64,000 bases of DNA from Globisporangium splendens (GCA_006386115.1 VFIW01000016.1:186001-250000); one strand, 5' to 3'; shown: positions 10,831-24,491, numbered from the stretch's first letter. Numbers and translations: made by a program. The notes: generated by a model not told the origin, from the letters alone.

Positions 10831-11709
10831 CTAGGAAAGCGTGTAGCGCATGCCGCCGACGGTCATGAGCAGATCGTTCGCGCTCTTCTTTTCCGACTTG
10901 TCCTTGGAGAACAGCGACGCGAACACTGCGCTCTTCTCTTTCTCCTTCTGGATCGCGCTCGTCGCGTCCTTGACGATCTTACTGGCCGGCACGTGTGCTG
11001 CAGACGAATGCTGACTCTCGGCCTTGCGCTTCTTGTCCTTTTTCGTCTTCTTGGTCGTCTCGTTATCATCTTCAGCACCTGCGGCTGCAGCGGTGGCTCC
11101 ATCACTATCAGCAGTGCTCTTCTTGCTGCTTTTGTTCTTCTTGCTCTCTTTCTTCAGAAGCTTCTCCCGGGTCTTGCGCTCCAAAATCTCCTTCTGCTTG
11201 AGCTCGTAATTCTCATCCGATTGAAAAAGCGCGATCAGCTTCGCGCCATCCATACTCTCTCCGCACACGAGACACTCCTTCGTCTGCACTTCCTTCAGCG
11301 ACCGCTCCGAGACCACGCAGCCGCACGTGGACACCACCACGAACGGCTGCTTGCCGTTGAACTCGAGCATGCTCACAGGGCAGTAGAACAGACTCGCGCC
11401 ATTGTTGCTAGTAGAATCAGTATTCTGCTTGGAGAAACGGCACGTAACGACGTCCTTCAGTGACGTGATGTGCTGGAACTTCTCCGGCATCGTCTTCGCC
11501 AGCAAGTGCTCCAGCAGCGCCTGCTTGTTGTAGAGATTGCCCAGTTCGCAGACCACGATGGGCTCGCGCAGCGGCTCCTCCGAGATCGCGCACGTCTGCG
11601 CCTTCTGCACGCGCAGCGCCTCCTGGTCCACCTTCTCGCCGCGCGCCTTCGTGTTGCCGTGGCGCATGAACTTGCGCTTCACGGCGATCACGCCCCCATC
11701 GTTCCCCAT
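10831..11709 (-). CDS. RTF2: Replication termination factor 2 (RTF2) homologue
   Basis: 292 aa, single exon, starting at the ATG at 11709 (MGNDGGVIAVKRKF), which matches the family N-terminus; the open frame extends further upstream without a better start. The N-terminal half has the C2HC2/RING-like fold of RTF2: CAISEEPLREPIVVCELGNL, YNKQALLEHLL, FYCPVSMLEFNG, STCGCVVSERSLKE and CLVCGESM. The C-terminal ~100 residues are a Lys/Glu-rich, probably nuclear-targeted tail. In fission yeast Rtf2 acts at programmed replication fork barriers; in animals it is a fork component removed by DDI1/2. Its stop lies 75 bases from the convergent WDR83 stop. Confidence 0.92.
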   Translation of the reverse strand: MGNDGGVIAVKRKFMRHGNTKARGEKVDQEALRVQKAQTCAISEEPLREPIVVCELGNLYNKQALLEHLLAKTMPEKFQHITSLKDVVTCRFSKQNTDSTSNNGASLFYCPVSMLEFNGKQPFVVVSTCGCVVSERSLKEVQTKECLVCGESMDGAKLIALFQSDENYELKQKEILERKTREKLLKKESKKNKSSKKSTADSDGATAAAAGAEDDNETTKKTKKDKKRKAESQHSSAAHVPASKIVKDATSAIQKEKEKSAVFASLFSKDKSEKKSANDLLMTVGGMRYTLS

Positions 11710-12369
11710 GCTTGTTCCTGCGCAGCTCCTCCTGTCGCTCAATTGGAGCTTTTTTGCTTTCTGGGACTGGAAATGTGGGTCGATTGTTGTTGTGTCAGTG
11801 TCACCCAATACTCCATTGACCCAGATTATTCTGTATTTTTATAACCCTTTATTTTTGGTTACCACCCAATCAACCTAAAACCTCTTCCGGATAAAATAGT
11901 TGTATACCACTTCAACCAAGTGTGTGAGCGCCATGCAGACGGACGAAATGGTGAAGACGACGACGGCATTGTGTCTGGTGTCTTTCTCCCTTTATGACTG
12001 CACTCTGCTGCTGTCTCCTTCAGAAACAGTAGCTGACGCCGGCATCTCGAAATATTGCTTTCTTGCTCACCTTACAGCATTCTTGTCACTCTCCTTGTTT
12101 GTTAGGACGGTTTAAAATGGTGATGGCTATCTCTCATTCTCACGCTTATTTGTTGTTGCTGTTGTGATCCATCACACCTGCCTCAAGATCTCAAACGTAT
12201 GATGCTTTTTGTTTTTTGCTTTTTTTTTTCTATGCAAACTCAAGAGAGCACAAGACAAATCATGTCCATAGAATGCAAGTCGCCTTTTCTTGTTAACGCA
12301 TTAATGAAAGCAACTATTCGCCTTTCAAGTGAGATTGTGGGGATCCTACGAAACGCAGGCCGACTTAAT
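11710..12369. other. Intergenic region between RTF2 and ASS1
   Basis: This 660-base gap holds the upstream region of RTF2 and the 3' region of ASS1, both on the minus strand. It is AT-rich with homopolymer T runs. No convincing gene, RNA or repeat was seen. Confidence 0.6.
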
Positions 12370-13632
12370 TTAGTGTGGCAACGTGCGACGGTTCCAGGCC
12401 TTGAGGCGCGTGGCGTTGATGCGGATGAAGCCCTGCGAGTCCGCTGGGTTGTAGTCGAAGTCGGCACCGCCGCCTTCCTGGTCCATGCTGGCAAGATCGG
12501 CGCTGTAGAGCGCGAAGTCCGAGTGGCGGCCGATGACGGTCACGTTGCCCTTGTAGAGCTCCAAGTGCACGTGACCCGTGATGTTGCGCTGCGAAAAGTC
12601 GATCGCGTTGCGCACAAACTCCATCTCTGGCGCGAACCAGAAGCCGTTGTAGCAGAACTCGGCGAACTTGGCCGAGAGCGTGTCGCGCACCTTCATGACC
12701 TCACGGTCCATGCAGAGGCCTTCCAAGTCCAAGTGGGCGGCACGGAGGATGGTGCCACCTGGGGTCTCGTACACACCACGGGACTTGATGCCCACGAAAC
12801 GGTTCTCCACGATGTCGATGCGGCCGACACCGTGCTTGCCCGCGAGCTTGTTCAGCTCGAGGAAGAGCTCGAGCGCGTCCGTGAGCTCTGGGGTGTTGGC
12901 GCTCAAGTTGGTCACACCGACTGGGACACCCTTCTCGAAGCGGATCCGGATCTGCTCAGCCTGGTCAGGTGCGACCTTCGGGTCGACCGTCATCTTGAAC
13001 ATCTCGACCATCGGCGCCGTCATTGGGTCTTCCAACATACCGGCCTCGTAACTGGTGTGGTACAAGTTCTCGTCGACCGAGTATGGCGCCTTTGGCGTCG
13101 CGTCAATCGGGATGTTCTGTTCCTTGGCGTACTGGATCAGATCGGCACGACCCTTGAACTTCTCAATGAACTCGGCATCACGCCATGGCGCGATGGTCTT
13201 GAGACGCGCATCGAGCGCCTGCGCGCACAATTCGAAACGCACTTGGTCGTTGCCCTTGCCCGTGGCGCCGTGGGCGACGTAGAGCGCGCCTTCAGCCTTG
13301 GCGATCTCCACCTGCTTCTTCGCGATCACTGGACGCGCGAGCGACGTGCCGAGCAAGTAGCGCGACTCGTAGATCGCGTTCGCCTTGACGGCCTCGAAGA
13401 TGTAGTGCTTGACGAACTCCTCGCGGAGGTCCTCGATGTACACCTTCTTGGCGCCAAGCGACAGCGCCTTCTCGCGCACCTTGGAGTAGTCTTCGCCGTG
13501 CTGGCCGACGTTGGCGCAGTAGCAGATAACCTCGAAGCCCTTGTTCGTGAGCCACTTCAAGATGATGGATGTGTCGAGACCGCCACTGTAGGCGAGCACG
13601 ACCTTGTCTCCAGGGTTGGCACGGACGCTCAT
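12370..13632 (-). CDS. ASS1: Argininosuccinate synthase
   Basis: 420 aa, single exon, ATG at 13632. It condenses citrulline and aspartate with ATP to argininosuccinate in arginine biosynthesis. The N-terminus carries the N-type ATP pyrophosphatase P-loop [17 protein letters not shown]. Further family blocks are [33 protein letters not shown] (citrulline/aspartate site) and [14 protein letters not shown]. Length and motifs match the type I enzyme of eukaryotes and many bacteria. The frame is intact. Confidence 0.97.
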   Translation of the reverse strand: MSVRANPGDKVVLAYSGGLDTSIILKWLTNKGFEVICYCANVGQHGEDYSKVREKALSLGAKKVYIEDLREEFVKHYIFEAVKANAIYESRYLLGTSLARPVIAKKQVEIAKAEGALYVAHGATGKGNDQVRFELCAQALDARLKTIAPWRDAEFIEKFKGRADLIQYAKEQNIPIDATPKAPYSVDENLYHTSYEAGMLEDPMTAPMVEMFKMTVDPKVAPDQAEQIRIRFEKGVPVGVTNLSANTPELTDALELFLELNKLAGKHGVGRIDIVENRFVGIKSRGVYETPGGTILRAAHLDLEGLCMDREVMKVRDTLSAKFAEFCYNGFWFAPEMEFVRNAIDFSQRNITGHVHLELYKGNVTVIGRHSDFALYSADLASMDQEGGGADFDYNPADSQGFIRINATRLKAWNRRTLPH

Positions 13633-13675
13633 ATTGACTGAGGGAGGTGGGGGAAGTTGGTGTGGGGGTTGCGAC

Positions 13676-13692
13676 GCAAATGCGAGAATGAG
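13676..13692 (-). promoter_or_regulatory. Oomycete-type initiator upstream of ASS1
   Basis: Read on the minus strand this is CTCATTCTCGCATTTGC, 44 bases before the ASS1 ATG. It has a TCATTYY initiator followed by a CATTT flank, the same layout as in front of MTHFR. Confidence 0.5.
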
Positions 13693-14463
13693 GTTGCGGT
13701 GGACGCACGAATGCGCATGGGATCTTTTTCATGCGCCGTCTCCTTCCGTCATCCATCTATCCATTCCGCCCCTATGCATCCTTTCTCAGAAGATCCAAAG
13801 ACAGCATGAGCGGCCCGTGGGTTTTGAAAGCAGACAAATTACAGCCTCTTTATACTGTGTTAATCCGAAATGTTTGCAAATCAATGCATATTTGAACTCG
13901 TACATGTACAATACGAGCTTTGTAGTTGGTGTGGGAGGCGTAGGTTCTGGTGGAGCAGAACCCGACCCGTGCTAATTCTTGTGGAGAGAGTTTTACACGC
14001 GATGATGAACCCATCCTCCCTGCAACACCCAGTTCCGGAGGTTGTCATTGTATACCCTATATAAACTACCTGTAATAATAATACATATGTAGCTATAAAA
14101 GATAGGCAAGCACTGCTTCAGTATGCTGAAAGAGCCTTTATAATATCATGGATGGATTGAATGTGGACAGATCACTAGGACGTACACAAGAGGTCCCTGT
14201 GGCACTGATACCGGTATTAGCAGTTCCATCTCATCATTTTGATTTGATGGAACGCATTGATGCCCCTTTTCCATCTCATCATTTTGATGGGAGGGTGATT
14301 GGCGCATCTATGCATCTCGCAACACTTTCTCGTTGTGATGTGGACGCATTAATGCCCAAGCGGCTCCACAAGAAGCAGATGCAAGCGACTGTTGATGGAT
14401 GACAGGTGCTGGGTCTCACAGCAATGTGTGCGGCGCGCACTCGGCCATTTCTGCGGAAGACGC
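13693..14463. other. Intergenic region with a short direct repeat
   Basis: No supportable gene. The segment TTCCATCTCATCATTTTGAT occurs at 14224 and again at 14269 (45-base spacing), both followed by GG-containing sequence. The surrounding DNA is AT-rich. Confidence 0.6.
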
Positions 14464-15175
14464 TCAAGTCTGCACGCGAGTCCTCATGCCGAAGCTGAAT
14501 GAAGCTGAATTGCTGAGAACGACGAGAGCAAATGAACGGTCATAGAAGAAGGCGAAGTCGTGTTCGGTGGTTGCATTTGCAGCAGTCTCGCCATGGAGCT
14601 TGGACGCCAAATGCTTCCAATAGTTCAGTCCCAAGCGATAGAGTGTATGCAGTTGATCAAATGACGACGTGAATCCGTGAACCCTTGGCTTTGCGAACGC
14701 GATTCGTGACCACATCTCCTTGCGACGTGCGCAATGTCTGTTCGTTTCGTGGAGATTATCTACTAAGGTGAGAAGCAGGAGCACGATCCATAGAACCAGT
14801 ATGTCAATGCCCTGATTCAGCGCCGAAAGTCTCCGTTAACATCGAGCCGAATGGATGACCTCTTCACGGAATCGACCTCGCAAGATGGACCGTTTCGGCG
14901 GAAAGTGATGTTTGCGAATTTGGCGCATGCCAGGGACGCAGTACGAGACAATCGCTGAGCACATTGCCTTGAATTCGCTTTGAATGTTAACCACTCGCTT
15001 GTCAAGAAGCTGTCCGACTTGCTGGTCACCTATAAACCCTGCGAGCCTGCAAATGAGATCGTCATTGTGTTGCGCCTGGCGCAGTGCGGGATGCATATGG
15101 AAACATGCTTTGTGTCCGATTTCTAAATGGCGCGGCGCCGTTCTTCTTCGTCAACCACAGACGTCGTGCTCACGG
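14464..15175 (-). pseudogene. Possible decayed or unresolved gene with one membrane segment
   Basis: On the minus strand, coding-like sequence appears in successive frames. From 15096 down it reads HPALRQAQHNDDLICRLAGF and continues to a stop near 14836. A second frame ends VNGDFRR. A third, from about 14815, reads LNQGIDILVLWIVLLLLTL, a likely transmembrane helix, then a ~90-residue soluble tail to 14464. The frame changes do not coincide with good GT-AG introns, so I read it as a degenerating gene. A real intron-containing gene that I cannot resolve is the alternative. No family recognised. Confidence 0.3.
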
Positions 15176-15307
15176 ACGTCGAGCTCAGGTTATGTCACCA
15201 ATCATACAAAGTGCGAACCCACGTTAGCGTAAATGATGTTGAATGAGACACGAGCAATTCTTCTGAGTTCATAATCGCTTTGTTGCTATGCTCTGCTTCT
15301 CTTACTA

Positions 15308-17274
<1,967 letters not shown>

Positions 17275-17339
17275 ATGGCCGACTCCACTCATTTCCGTTC
17301 GAAGCACCTGTGCTGTGTTTGCAAAGGCGAGCAAATCGT
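17275..17339 (+). pseudogene. Possible orphan exon with a Cys-rich zinc-finger fragment
   Basis: A short reading frame from ATG 17275 encodes MADSTHFRSKHLCCVCKGEQ and runs into a consensus donor GTAAGT at 17340. The R-S-K-H-L-C-C-V-C spacing resembles the start of an FYVE- or RING-like finger, but no matching downstream exon was found. Probably a gene remnant at the edge of the decayed repeat block. Confidence 0.2.
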
Positions 17340-17809
17340 GTAAGTTGGAAGTGTGAGATAATGGACCAGGCTCTGTAAAGCTGAAGAGCAAACCCGCCCA
17401 GCAGTGCTTTAAGCAATAGCTGAATGCAAAACCCAGGTAGTCGAATGACGCGAGCATTTGTTGTTCCTGTGCTGAATATACTTCGCAAAAGTGTTATGTA
17501 CGAGAAGAAGGACTAGTGCGCGATGATGCCGCGGTCGAACAAGAGAGGTGTGCAGCATTCAAAGTTTGCGCTGGGATATATTGTTAATACAGGGAATCTA
17601 TGCCATGTGGGGAGAGGGCAGATCCTTTCAGTGCTTTGGGCACGATAGACTTTCGTATTCTCGGGGCAGTCTTGTGTGGACGCAATTGATCCTCATCAAC
17701 TTCATGGCACGGACTGTGTTTTTGCACGTATCATGAAGCTGGTACCAATTTCAAAACTGATTTTGCTCAGCTGCAATTGCAATTGAGAGCGACAATTTTA
17801 CAACAGTCA

Positions 17810-19260
17810 TTTTCTAACATTGTCGTTCATTTCCAATTGCAGTACCGATACCATACCGATATATACTTTGTCAACAAAGAACCGGTTTTGACCTTGAACT
17901 TCAAGAGCAAGTCTACCAAAGCCGGTAATCGAGTTATTCCGATTCAAGTGGCTCTTCAACTTGAAGAGTGGCCAATTTGGCAGACTCACTGGAAACCTTC
18001 ACCATTGACGTCGATCCAATCGCGTTCATTTATTTATTGACTCATTTGCTGTGCTGTCTCCAGTGGTTCGCGAACGACGACCGCGTTGTTCTGCATCGAA
18101 ATCCCATCTTTTCCATCAAAATACAACTCGATCGAGCAGGGAAACGTGACGATAAGTCGCACCAGCATCGTCCTTCTATGATACCTTCGCGATGCACATC
18201 TGGTCCATCTAATCTAATGGCAGGTGCTTGTAAGCCACGAACACAAACTATCTACAACAGTCTGCTGCATAATCACAGAACAATTCTTTAAGGAGTCTCG
18301 AGTGCGGCCACGATATCTCGAGACAGGGTGGGAGGAAAAAGCACTTGAGTATGGGTGAGAGAGAGAGAGAGAGAGCGGGAACCAAGCTGCCATGAAAGCC
18401 CATGTGCACAATGGACTTTGAGCGATCGAGATCCTAGACAGGAACGGTAGCTTGTGTAGTAAAAAAAAAACTAAGGAGCTCACGGAACAAGTCTAGTCGA
18501 GCATGCCTGAGTGTGGAGGGGAGCCATATGGCCCTAAGCTGCTTGGACATGTTCGTTCCAGATCCAAATATTGATTGCGTGTTTAGCCCCCTTGGTAGAA
18601 GCAGGACTCGCCATGCGCCACTGGCGCGACCGACTGCAAAGACAAGGCATCTCTCTTGCTGAAGCAAGCGACTGGACGAAGAAGCCGCATCCTTCAATGA
18701 CGGAGTCTTCCTATGACCAACGACCGGAATAGATAACTTCGTTTTTTCGTGGCACATGACGCAACTGCGCATGCTGCAAAGGCACGCTGCCACATCCTAC
18801 AAGATCACCGTGGAAAGAGCGAGTATACTGTACCACATAGCGATTAGGCATTTGCAAGAGCGGAGAAGCTGGGCACGGCACATTTGATTCGACTCCAGAG
18901 TGAAGTGACATCGACTCTCGTGGGAATGACATCAGTCCACTCGTCAGAGGAGCTTACTGTCCACCAGCGCAATCACTTGAAGGTGGCTGTGGAAAGGCTC
19001 GCATGGCACGTACAGCAAGTGGACAATACATTGCGTTGGGGATGGTGGGATGGTAATTATGCGGCTGTGGCTGATTACAGACAACTGCAACTCCGAGTGG
19101 AAAATTATCATCTAGTACGGTATCCACTTTCGGTTTGTAGCTCTCGCATTGCAACTTTCGGTTTTGTAGTTATACTGTAGCTTGACAACCCAGCAATATC
19201 TGTTTATCGCATGCGAGACAAAGAGTGGATTTCATGCGAGCAGCGTATTTTATCGCGGTA
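17810..19260 (+). repeat. Decayed tandem unit, copy A
   Basis: First of three diverged copies of a ~1.2-1.3 kb unit. Shared landmarks: a block around 18148 (GACGATAAGTCGCACCAGCA), a block around 18614 resembling GCTGACGTGACCGACTGGAA in the other copies, and a block around 19118 (ACGGTATCCACTTTCGG). Short plus-strand coding-like stretches remain, e.g. VVLHRNPIFSIKIQLDRAGK, interrupted by stops and frameshifts. This copy is the most diverged and lacks the terminal landmark of copies B and C. A (GA)n tract lies at 18357-18376. Confidence 0.55.
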
Positions 19261-20480
19261 TCACTGAAGTCGCCGACGTGGGGTGGAGGGCATCCGAAGT
19301 CATCAAGAGGACCAAAGAAATGGACCGCTTTTGATAGAGTTATGCGTGTTTCATCATCGGCATCTGTCCAAACGTGCTGGCTGTTGACTCGTTGCTGCTA
19401 CGAGTCACGCAGTTTCCAGTTGCTTTGTACCGAAGTCCCATGTCGACGAGGAGACAAAACTTGACGATTCGTCGCACCAGCATGGTCCTACCTTCGCAAT
19501 TCACAACGTTCATCGAATCTATTGTCAGCAAAAGCGCATTGATCATAAAGAAATGTACCCGATTACAGCAAAACATCGAGAGCACGAAACGATGCAACAA
19601 GGCAGCGTTCTTTTGAAAAATGCTTCAGCTTCATGTAACTCACAACGACCAATTGTACTTTCAGTAATTGAAGCCGCAGAAACAGTTGCGTTTGAATGGA
19701 GTCAGATACCGAAAGCTGCTTGGACATGCTCGTGCAGATCAATGAAAAGATCACATACTGCAATGTGCTGTATGAGCAAAGCTCACCATGTGCCGCTGAC
19801 GTGACCGACTGGAAAGAATTGGCGGCGGCATCTTACACCCATGACCGACCCACTCGAACAGCTTCGGTCTCTCGTTTCGCATGGATAGTCAGTCCAGGGT
19901 TCGCTCGTGCGTTGGATGGTGCAAAAAGCACGCCGCAGTCACATCCTGCAAGATCAGGACGACAACTCCGATCATACGAAGATCGGGTGGCTGCGAGGAC
20001 TTGGACGCGACAGCTGCGGATCCACTCCGTGAATTGCACTGCAGTTGATCCAGATGGAGAGACGCCAAGTCTCGTATGGATGGCATCCGTCCAGTGGACG
20101 GCGCCCACTCATCGAACGCAAATCGCTCTCCGACAGCTGTGGACAGGCTCAGCAAGCAAGCGTGGTGTGTATAGCAAGTGGGCAAAGCAGTTTTGTCGAG
20201 TCGTGAGCCATATACCGATTGTGGGTACGTTTTTCGGGGTGGCAATATGTCATAGACACACAGTATCCACCTGCGGTTTTGCAGCTTGACTGGTTCAGCC
20301 TTTACATCCGTCTCTCTTTCGGTCGCGCGGTTCGAGTCATTTTGTACAGGATTGCAAAAGATGCGGGTGCAATATTGCACAGGACCTACTCACATCAACA
20401 AGAACGGCGCGTGGAAATCAGTGGCCAAGCAATTCGCCGTATTATCGTTGAAGGCGTGACTCGGAAGTGAACCACAGCAT
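19261..20480 (+). repeat. Decayed tandem unit, copy B
   Basis: Second copy. Landmarks: GACGATTCGTCGCACCAGCA at 19463, TGCCGCTGACGTGACCGACT at 19791, ACAGTATCCACCTGCGG near 20258, and the end block at 20437-20472 containing TGAAGGCGTGACTCGGAAGT. Landmark spacing to the neighbouring copies is 1.14-1.32 kb. Fragments such as SSPCAADVTDWKELAA are readable, but the frame is broken repeatedly. Confidence 0.6.
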
Positions 20481-21800
20481 CCACCAAATCGAAACTGCGC
20501 TCACAAGGCACGATATTTGCACCACATCGATCTGCAAAGAGGAGTTGTGTGGGCCAAAGAAATGGACCGTGCGTTTCATGAATGAAAATGCGTTCATTGT
20601 GTTGACTCCTTGTTTCTGGTGCGACTTTTTTTTTATATATATTTTGCAGTTTCGAATTGTTTGCCCGCGTTGCTCTGCACCGAAATCCCATCTTCTTCAT
20701 CGAAGTTCGAGTCGACAGAGCAGAAAAAACTTGACGATGCGTTGCACCAGCATGGTCCTACCTTCGCGATCCGCGCGGTCTTGCATGCAAAATGAGTTGC
20801 TGCAAGGCATTTCGACTTGTTTTTTTTACAGTGAGCAAGATTTTTTGTCAGAAATCCACGCAGAAGAAGCCACTGTGTGTGCAGTGAGATGCAAAATGCA
20901 CGCAGCCAAGCACAGCTGCGCTGTGTGGGGGACAGAACCATTTTGGATGGACGATCAAGTTCAGACCGCGCACCCGAGCGCTTCCTCCCGCTGGTAGAAG
21001 CAGAGCTCCCATGCGCTGCTGACGTGACCGACTGGAAAGATATGGCATCGTTCGTGGAGGAAGGAGGACGCATCCTTTTACTACCGAGTCCTCCTCTCCC
21101 GACCACTTGAATAGTTCTGTAGCTTCGTTTTTTTTTTTTTGCATTCATTTCACTCGTGGTCGGACGTGGGTGCGCTTGCCGTGAGACGCATAATTTTGCA
21201 AGCTGCAAAAGCACGCTGTCACAACACACCCTGCAAGATCGCATGGAAAGACTGAACCACACAGCGATTATACATTTTGCGTTTGCCGAGAGCGGATGTT
21301 TGCGAGGAATCGGATTTTGGCGTGGTCGTGCATGAGGGATGCCAGTCTTGGCACTGCAGTCAACCCAGATGGAGTTCTCGATTGAATGACGTCCGTCCGC
21401 TCGTCAGCGCTTCATTCATGCAAGACCGCAAATCGCTTCTAGAAAATGTGGACAGCCTACAACGTGCAAAAAGGGCTCGCATGCTGCAACGTGTTTGTTG
21501 AGGGTCAGCTGATTGCGGCTCGGTCTTTCGCAGCAGAAAGTTATCGCAGAATACAGTATCAAACAGTATCCACATGCAGTTTTGTAGCTGTGGCTTGACA
21601 GGTTCAACCTTTGTGTGTGCCACCATCCGTTTCTGTTCTTGCGGGGCCATGTGTGACAAGAACATTGTTTGGTCTTGAGGCATTTTGAATCGGATTATAA
21701 AAGATGCGGCCATGCGCGCATCAACAAGGATGAAGCGCGCATATCATGCAGTCAACGAAATGTACCGCATTATCATTGAAGGCGTGACTCGGAGGTGAAC
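20481..21800 (+). repeat. Decayed tandem unit, copy C
   Basis: Third copy. Landmarks: GACGATGCGTTGCACCAGCA at 20733, TGCGCTGCTGACGTGACCGA at 21012, ACAGTATCCACATGCAG near 21563, and the end block 21765-21800 containing TGAAGGCGTGACTCGGAGGT. It has the longest coding remnants: VALHRNPIFFIEVRVDRAEK across a frame break, LDDALHQHGPTFAIRAVLHA, and PCAADVTDWKDMASFVEEGG. The encoded family was not recognised. AG-ended T-rich stretches before some remnants look like old splice acceptors, suggesting the ancestor was an intron-containing gene. Confidence 0.6.
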
Positions 21801-22896
21801 AGCAGCCTGCCATTACTATCCGCGCATCTGCTGTTACAACCCACCAGATAACCAGCACGCAGCATGCGCAACACATGGGTAAAAAGGCAGCCATAGATGG
21901 AAAGATATGCTTTCAGCAGCCATGGACAACTTGAGATGGAAAGATATGCAAATGCCAATGCCGAGCTTGTTCGTTTGCAACAAGCAATTCGTGCTGATTT
22001 GCAATCGCAAAGATAACAGGAACGTGCACACATTCGCATCTACAATAAGATTACAGCCGTCAAGCAAAGCTGCGGGTTTTTGTTTATGGTTGCCTTCTTG
22101 ACGCAACCGCCGAAAGTATGCATGCTGTGGATTGCAGCCACCTTCATTGGCCGCCATACACGCCTTGTGTACACTATGCGCGCACGAGTGGATAGGCTGC
22201 ACCATGAAGAAGCTTCGAAAATTACGCGTTGACTTGGAGCCACACAAGCGCGTTCTGCACAGCCAGCTGGTCAGGACAAAGGGGTGGGGCTGCCTGGTCG
22301 CGTCCTTCCCTCGTCACGTTGTTGTTGCCGTTTTTTACTTTGTTTATCTTCGCTCGCTGTTATTGTCTAGTTGTGTGCCTCGCAAAGAGAGGGCGGAAAC
22401 CATAGCCTGCAACCAGGCGACAAGAAACAGGGGCTTGCTTGCGAGAAAAGGGTCAGTGAGCCCCTTCGGCACACTTTCATCTCATGCGAAAGTCTGCATT
22501 GGCGCACACACTTTCACTAAAGCCCTTTGTACGAAGCATTGCCCTCTTGAACTACATAAAGGGTGCGGTTTGCAGAAAGACCCCGGAGTTGTGAATGGGT
22601 GCTTCAACCGTGGGGTAAACAATCGCAGGCAAGAAAATGCTCCCCGAGTGTACAGTACGCACAATACGGTACGCTCGTTGAGGGACTGCTGCTGCGTGGA
22701 CCGGGATGGCACAAAAGAAATTCGTCCAATCCGCGGCGTACAGTATCCAGCCACAGATACATACAGTACACGTTTGCCTGCCCAACCTTTTGCCATGCAA
22801 CCAACCGCCAAGTAATCTTTCGGTTGGTGCGAATTTGTAGCTTTGTGTGGCATTTGTGGATGCCAAAGGCTTGCAGTCTTGTCTTGCGCGTGCGTT
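21801..22896. other. Gene-poor spacer downstream of the decayed array
   Basis: No convincing gene. It contains a local duplication of GATGGAAAGATATGC (near 21896 and 21936). Several short open frames on both strands lack family signatures. Confidence 0.5.
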
Positions 22897-22946
22897 GCGT
22901 TGTGGTTCAGCGCGCCGCTTTGCGTTGTGGTTCAGCACGCCGCTTT
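22897..22946. repeat. Two-copy 25-base tandem repeat
   Basis: GCGTTGTGGTTCAGCGCGCC plus five bases is repeated once with a single change (GCG to ACG in the middle). It lies in the gene-poor block. Confidence 0.85.
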
Positions 22947-23373
22947 GCGAGCCTCCCTCCCTTGCGTGTGCAGCGTCGCTGCGAAGCGTTAGGGTGTGTA
23001 ACTCGTCGGTTGAATGGCTGGTCGGCCACTTCTCAGAAAAATCAAATAAACAAACAAATAAACAAACGCGCGATGCCGACGGATCTTTTGGTCGGTGCCT
23101 GGGCTCAGCTGAGCCTTCCGCCTTGCCATTTGGTGTGTGGGACCGTGGCGTGCAATGCGGACCGTTTATGCAATAGTTGGTTTTCTTTCTCGCGTCCATC
23201 CCCGGGATGGGCGGAATACTCACTCCCCACACCTCTCCTACTAAAGCGGATTGTTTATGCACTGTCCAGTGTGTGTTTGTTCAATTCAATTCGCTGCAAA
23301 TAATTCACAAACATGGTGGTGGCTGGCAAAGCAAAAACGCAGCAGCCAGTTCGCTGGGTGCGTAATTTACGGG

Positions 23374-23610
23374 ATGGTAATGTATTTTTCTTACGAGGAC
23401 GAAAGGCTCTCGCACAAGCCTCTACCTAAATATGATTATCGATTTGAACGGCTTTTACATGATGATAACGAGCACGCGCACAGAAAACAACAGCACAATA
23501 TACGACACGCGAAGGGAGCTGGTGTAAAAGTGCAGCAGGAAGACGGCAGTCAAGACAAAGGAAAAACTAGCAAGCATGACATCTTGCGGACACTGCTTTT
23601 CTGTACCTGA
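23374..23610 (+). CDS. Small hypothetical ORF or exon remnant
   Basis: An open frame from ATG 23374 encodes about 78 charged residues, including YFSYEDERLSHKPLPKYDYR and a His/Gln/Lys-rich middle, ending in CT then TGA. Its composition is more protein-like than neighbouring frames, but there is no recognised domain, no clear promoter and no splice partner. It may be a remnant exon of the decayed block. Confidence 0.25.
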   Translation: MVMYFSYEDERLSHKPLPKYDYRFERLLHDDNEHAHRKQQHNIRHAKGAGVKVQQEDGSQDKGKTSKHDILRTLLFCT

Positions 23611-24491
23611 GATCTGGTCGGTCCACTTGCAGAGAACTGGGCTCTTCTTATAAACTGCACAAATGCTGCTGCAAATTTAAACGGACGGATAGCCGAACGG
23701 TATCAGTCAGTTCAACATTTCTTCCTGCGTGCAAACAACACTTGTGACTGGTGGAGTGACACTCACCACCTTGTCGAAATGCAATCTGTCGCACCTCGGC
23801 CGTGGATCGTAGAGGAATGGCACACACGGCATCACCACGCGGTTGAAGTGAGGCGATTGCCTGATGAACCTGCACATAGCGTCAGCACTGGGATTTGGCC
23901 GTCAGCTAGAGTGGACGGGCGGGCAAAGCCAGCATGAACTGCGGAACACACGCCAGGCTGGCAGGCTTTTGTCTTCTGAGTTGCTGCTGGTCGTGGGACT
24001 CGCATACAGCTAACAAACCAGCAACAACCGTCGGTGCCTTTCTTCTGCCCAGTCCCCCCTCGCTTTTATCAACGCCAAACCATCTGGGATGGCAGCAACG
24101 AAATTTAATTCGAAGATTTCAACAGGCTTTGGTGTGTTCGCACGCGGAAATAAAACCGATAAATTCGCTGCTGCCCACGCAACGGTAAGCCGCAAACACC
24201 ACCCCTTGCGTGTCGCGCATCTGCTATCTTTGCTGCTGTCTGTCTTCTGCTGGCTGCTCACTCTCACAAACACGTTGACTGTCTCCCACCACAACTCAAA
24301 TCAACAAACCCACCCCAACCCACTTATTGAGCTTGGTGGGATTGCATTTTTGTGCTTGCGCTGCTTCGTTGAACACCAACCTCGAGTTGTTGAGCAAGTC
24401 GCCATTTGTCAAAACGACCAGTCGGATCCACCACTCGGCTTGTCCAACGTAGCTCTTCACGTTTGACGTCACGTCAGAGACCATCGGGAGC

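Noticed and set aside
12199..13641. 480-codon plus-strand frame over argininosuccinate synthase
   Set aside because: Antisense shadow of ASS1; no domain, no promoter, and ASS1 itself is unambiguous.
20300..20360. Sequence around GCGGTTCGAGTCA resembling a tRNA B box
   Set aside because: No matching A box at the right distance and no cloverleaf could be formed; it lies within the decayed tandem array.
24089..24466. 125-codon frame upstream of the RING gene
   Set aside because: Low-complexity hydrophobic sequence without domain or conserved-looking blocks; more likely the 5' leader or promoter of the RING gene.
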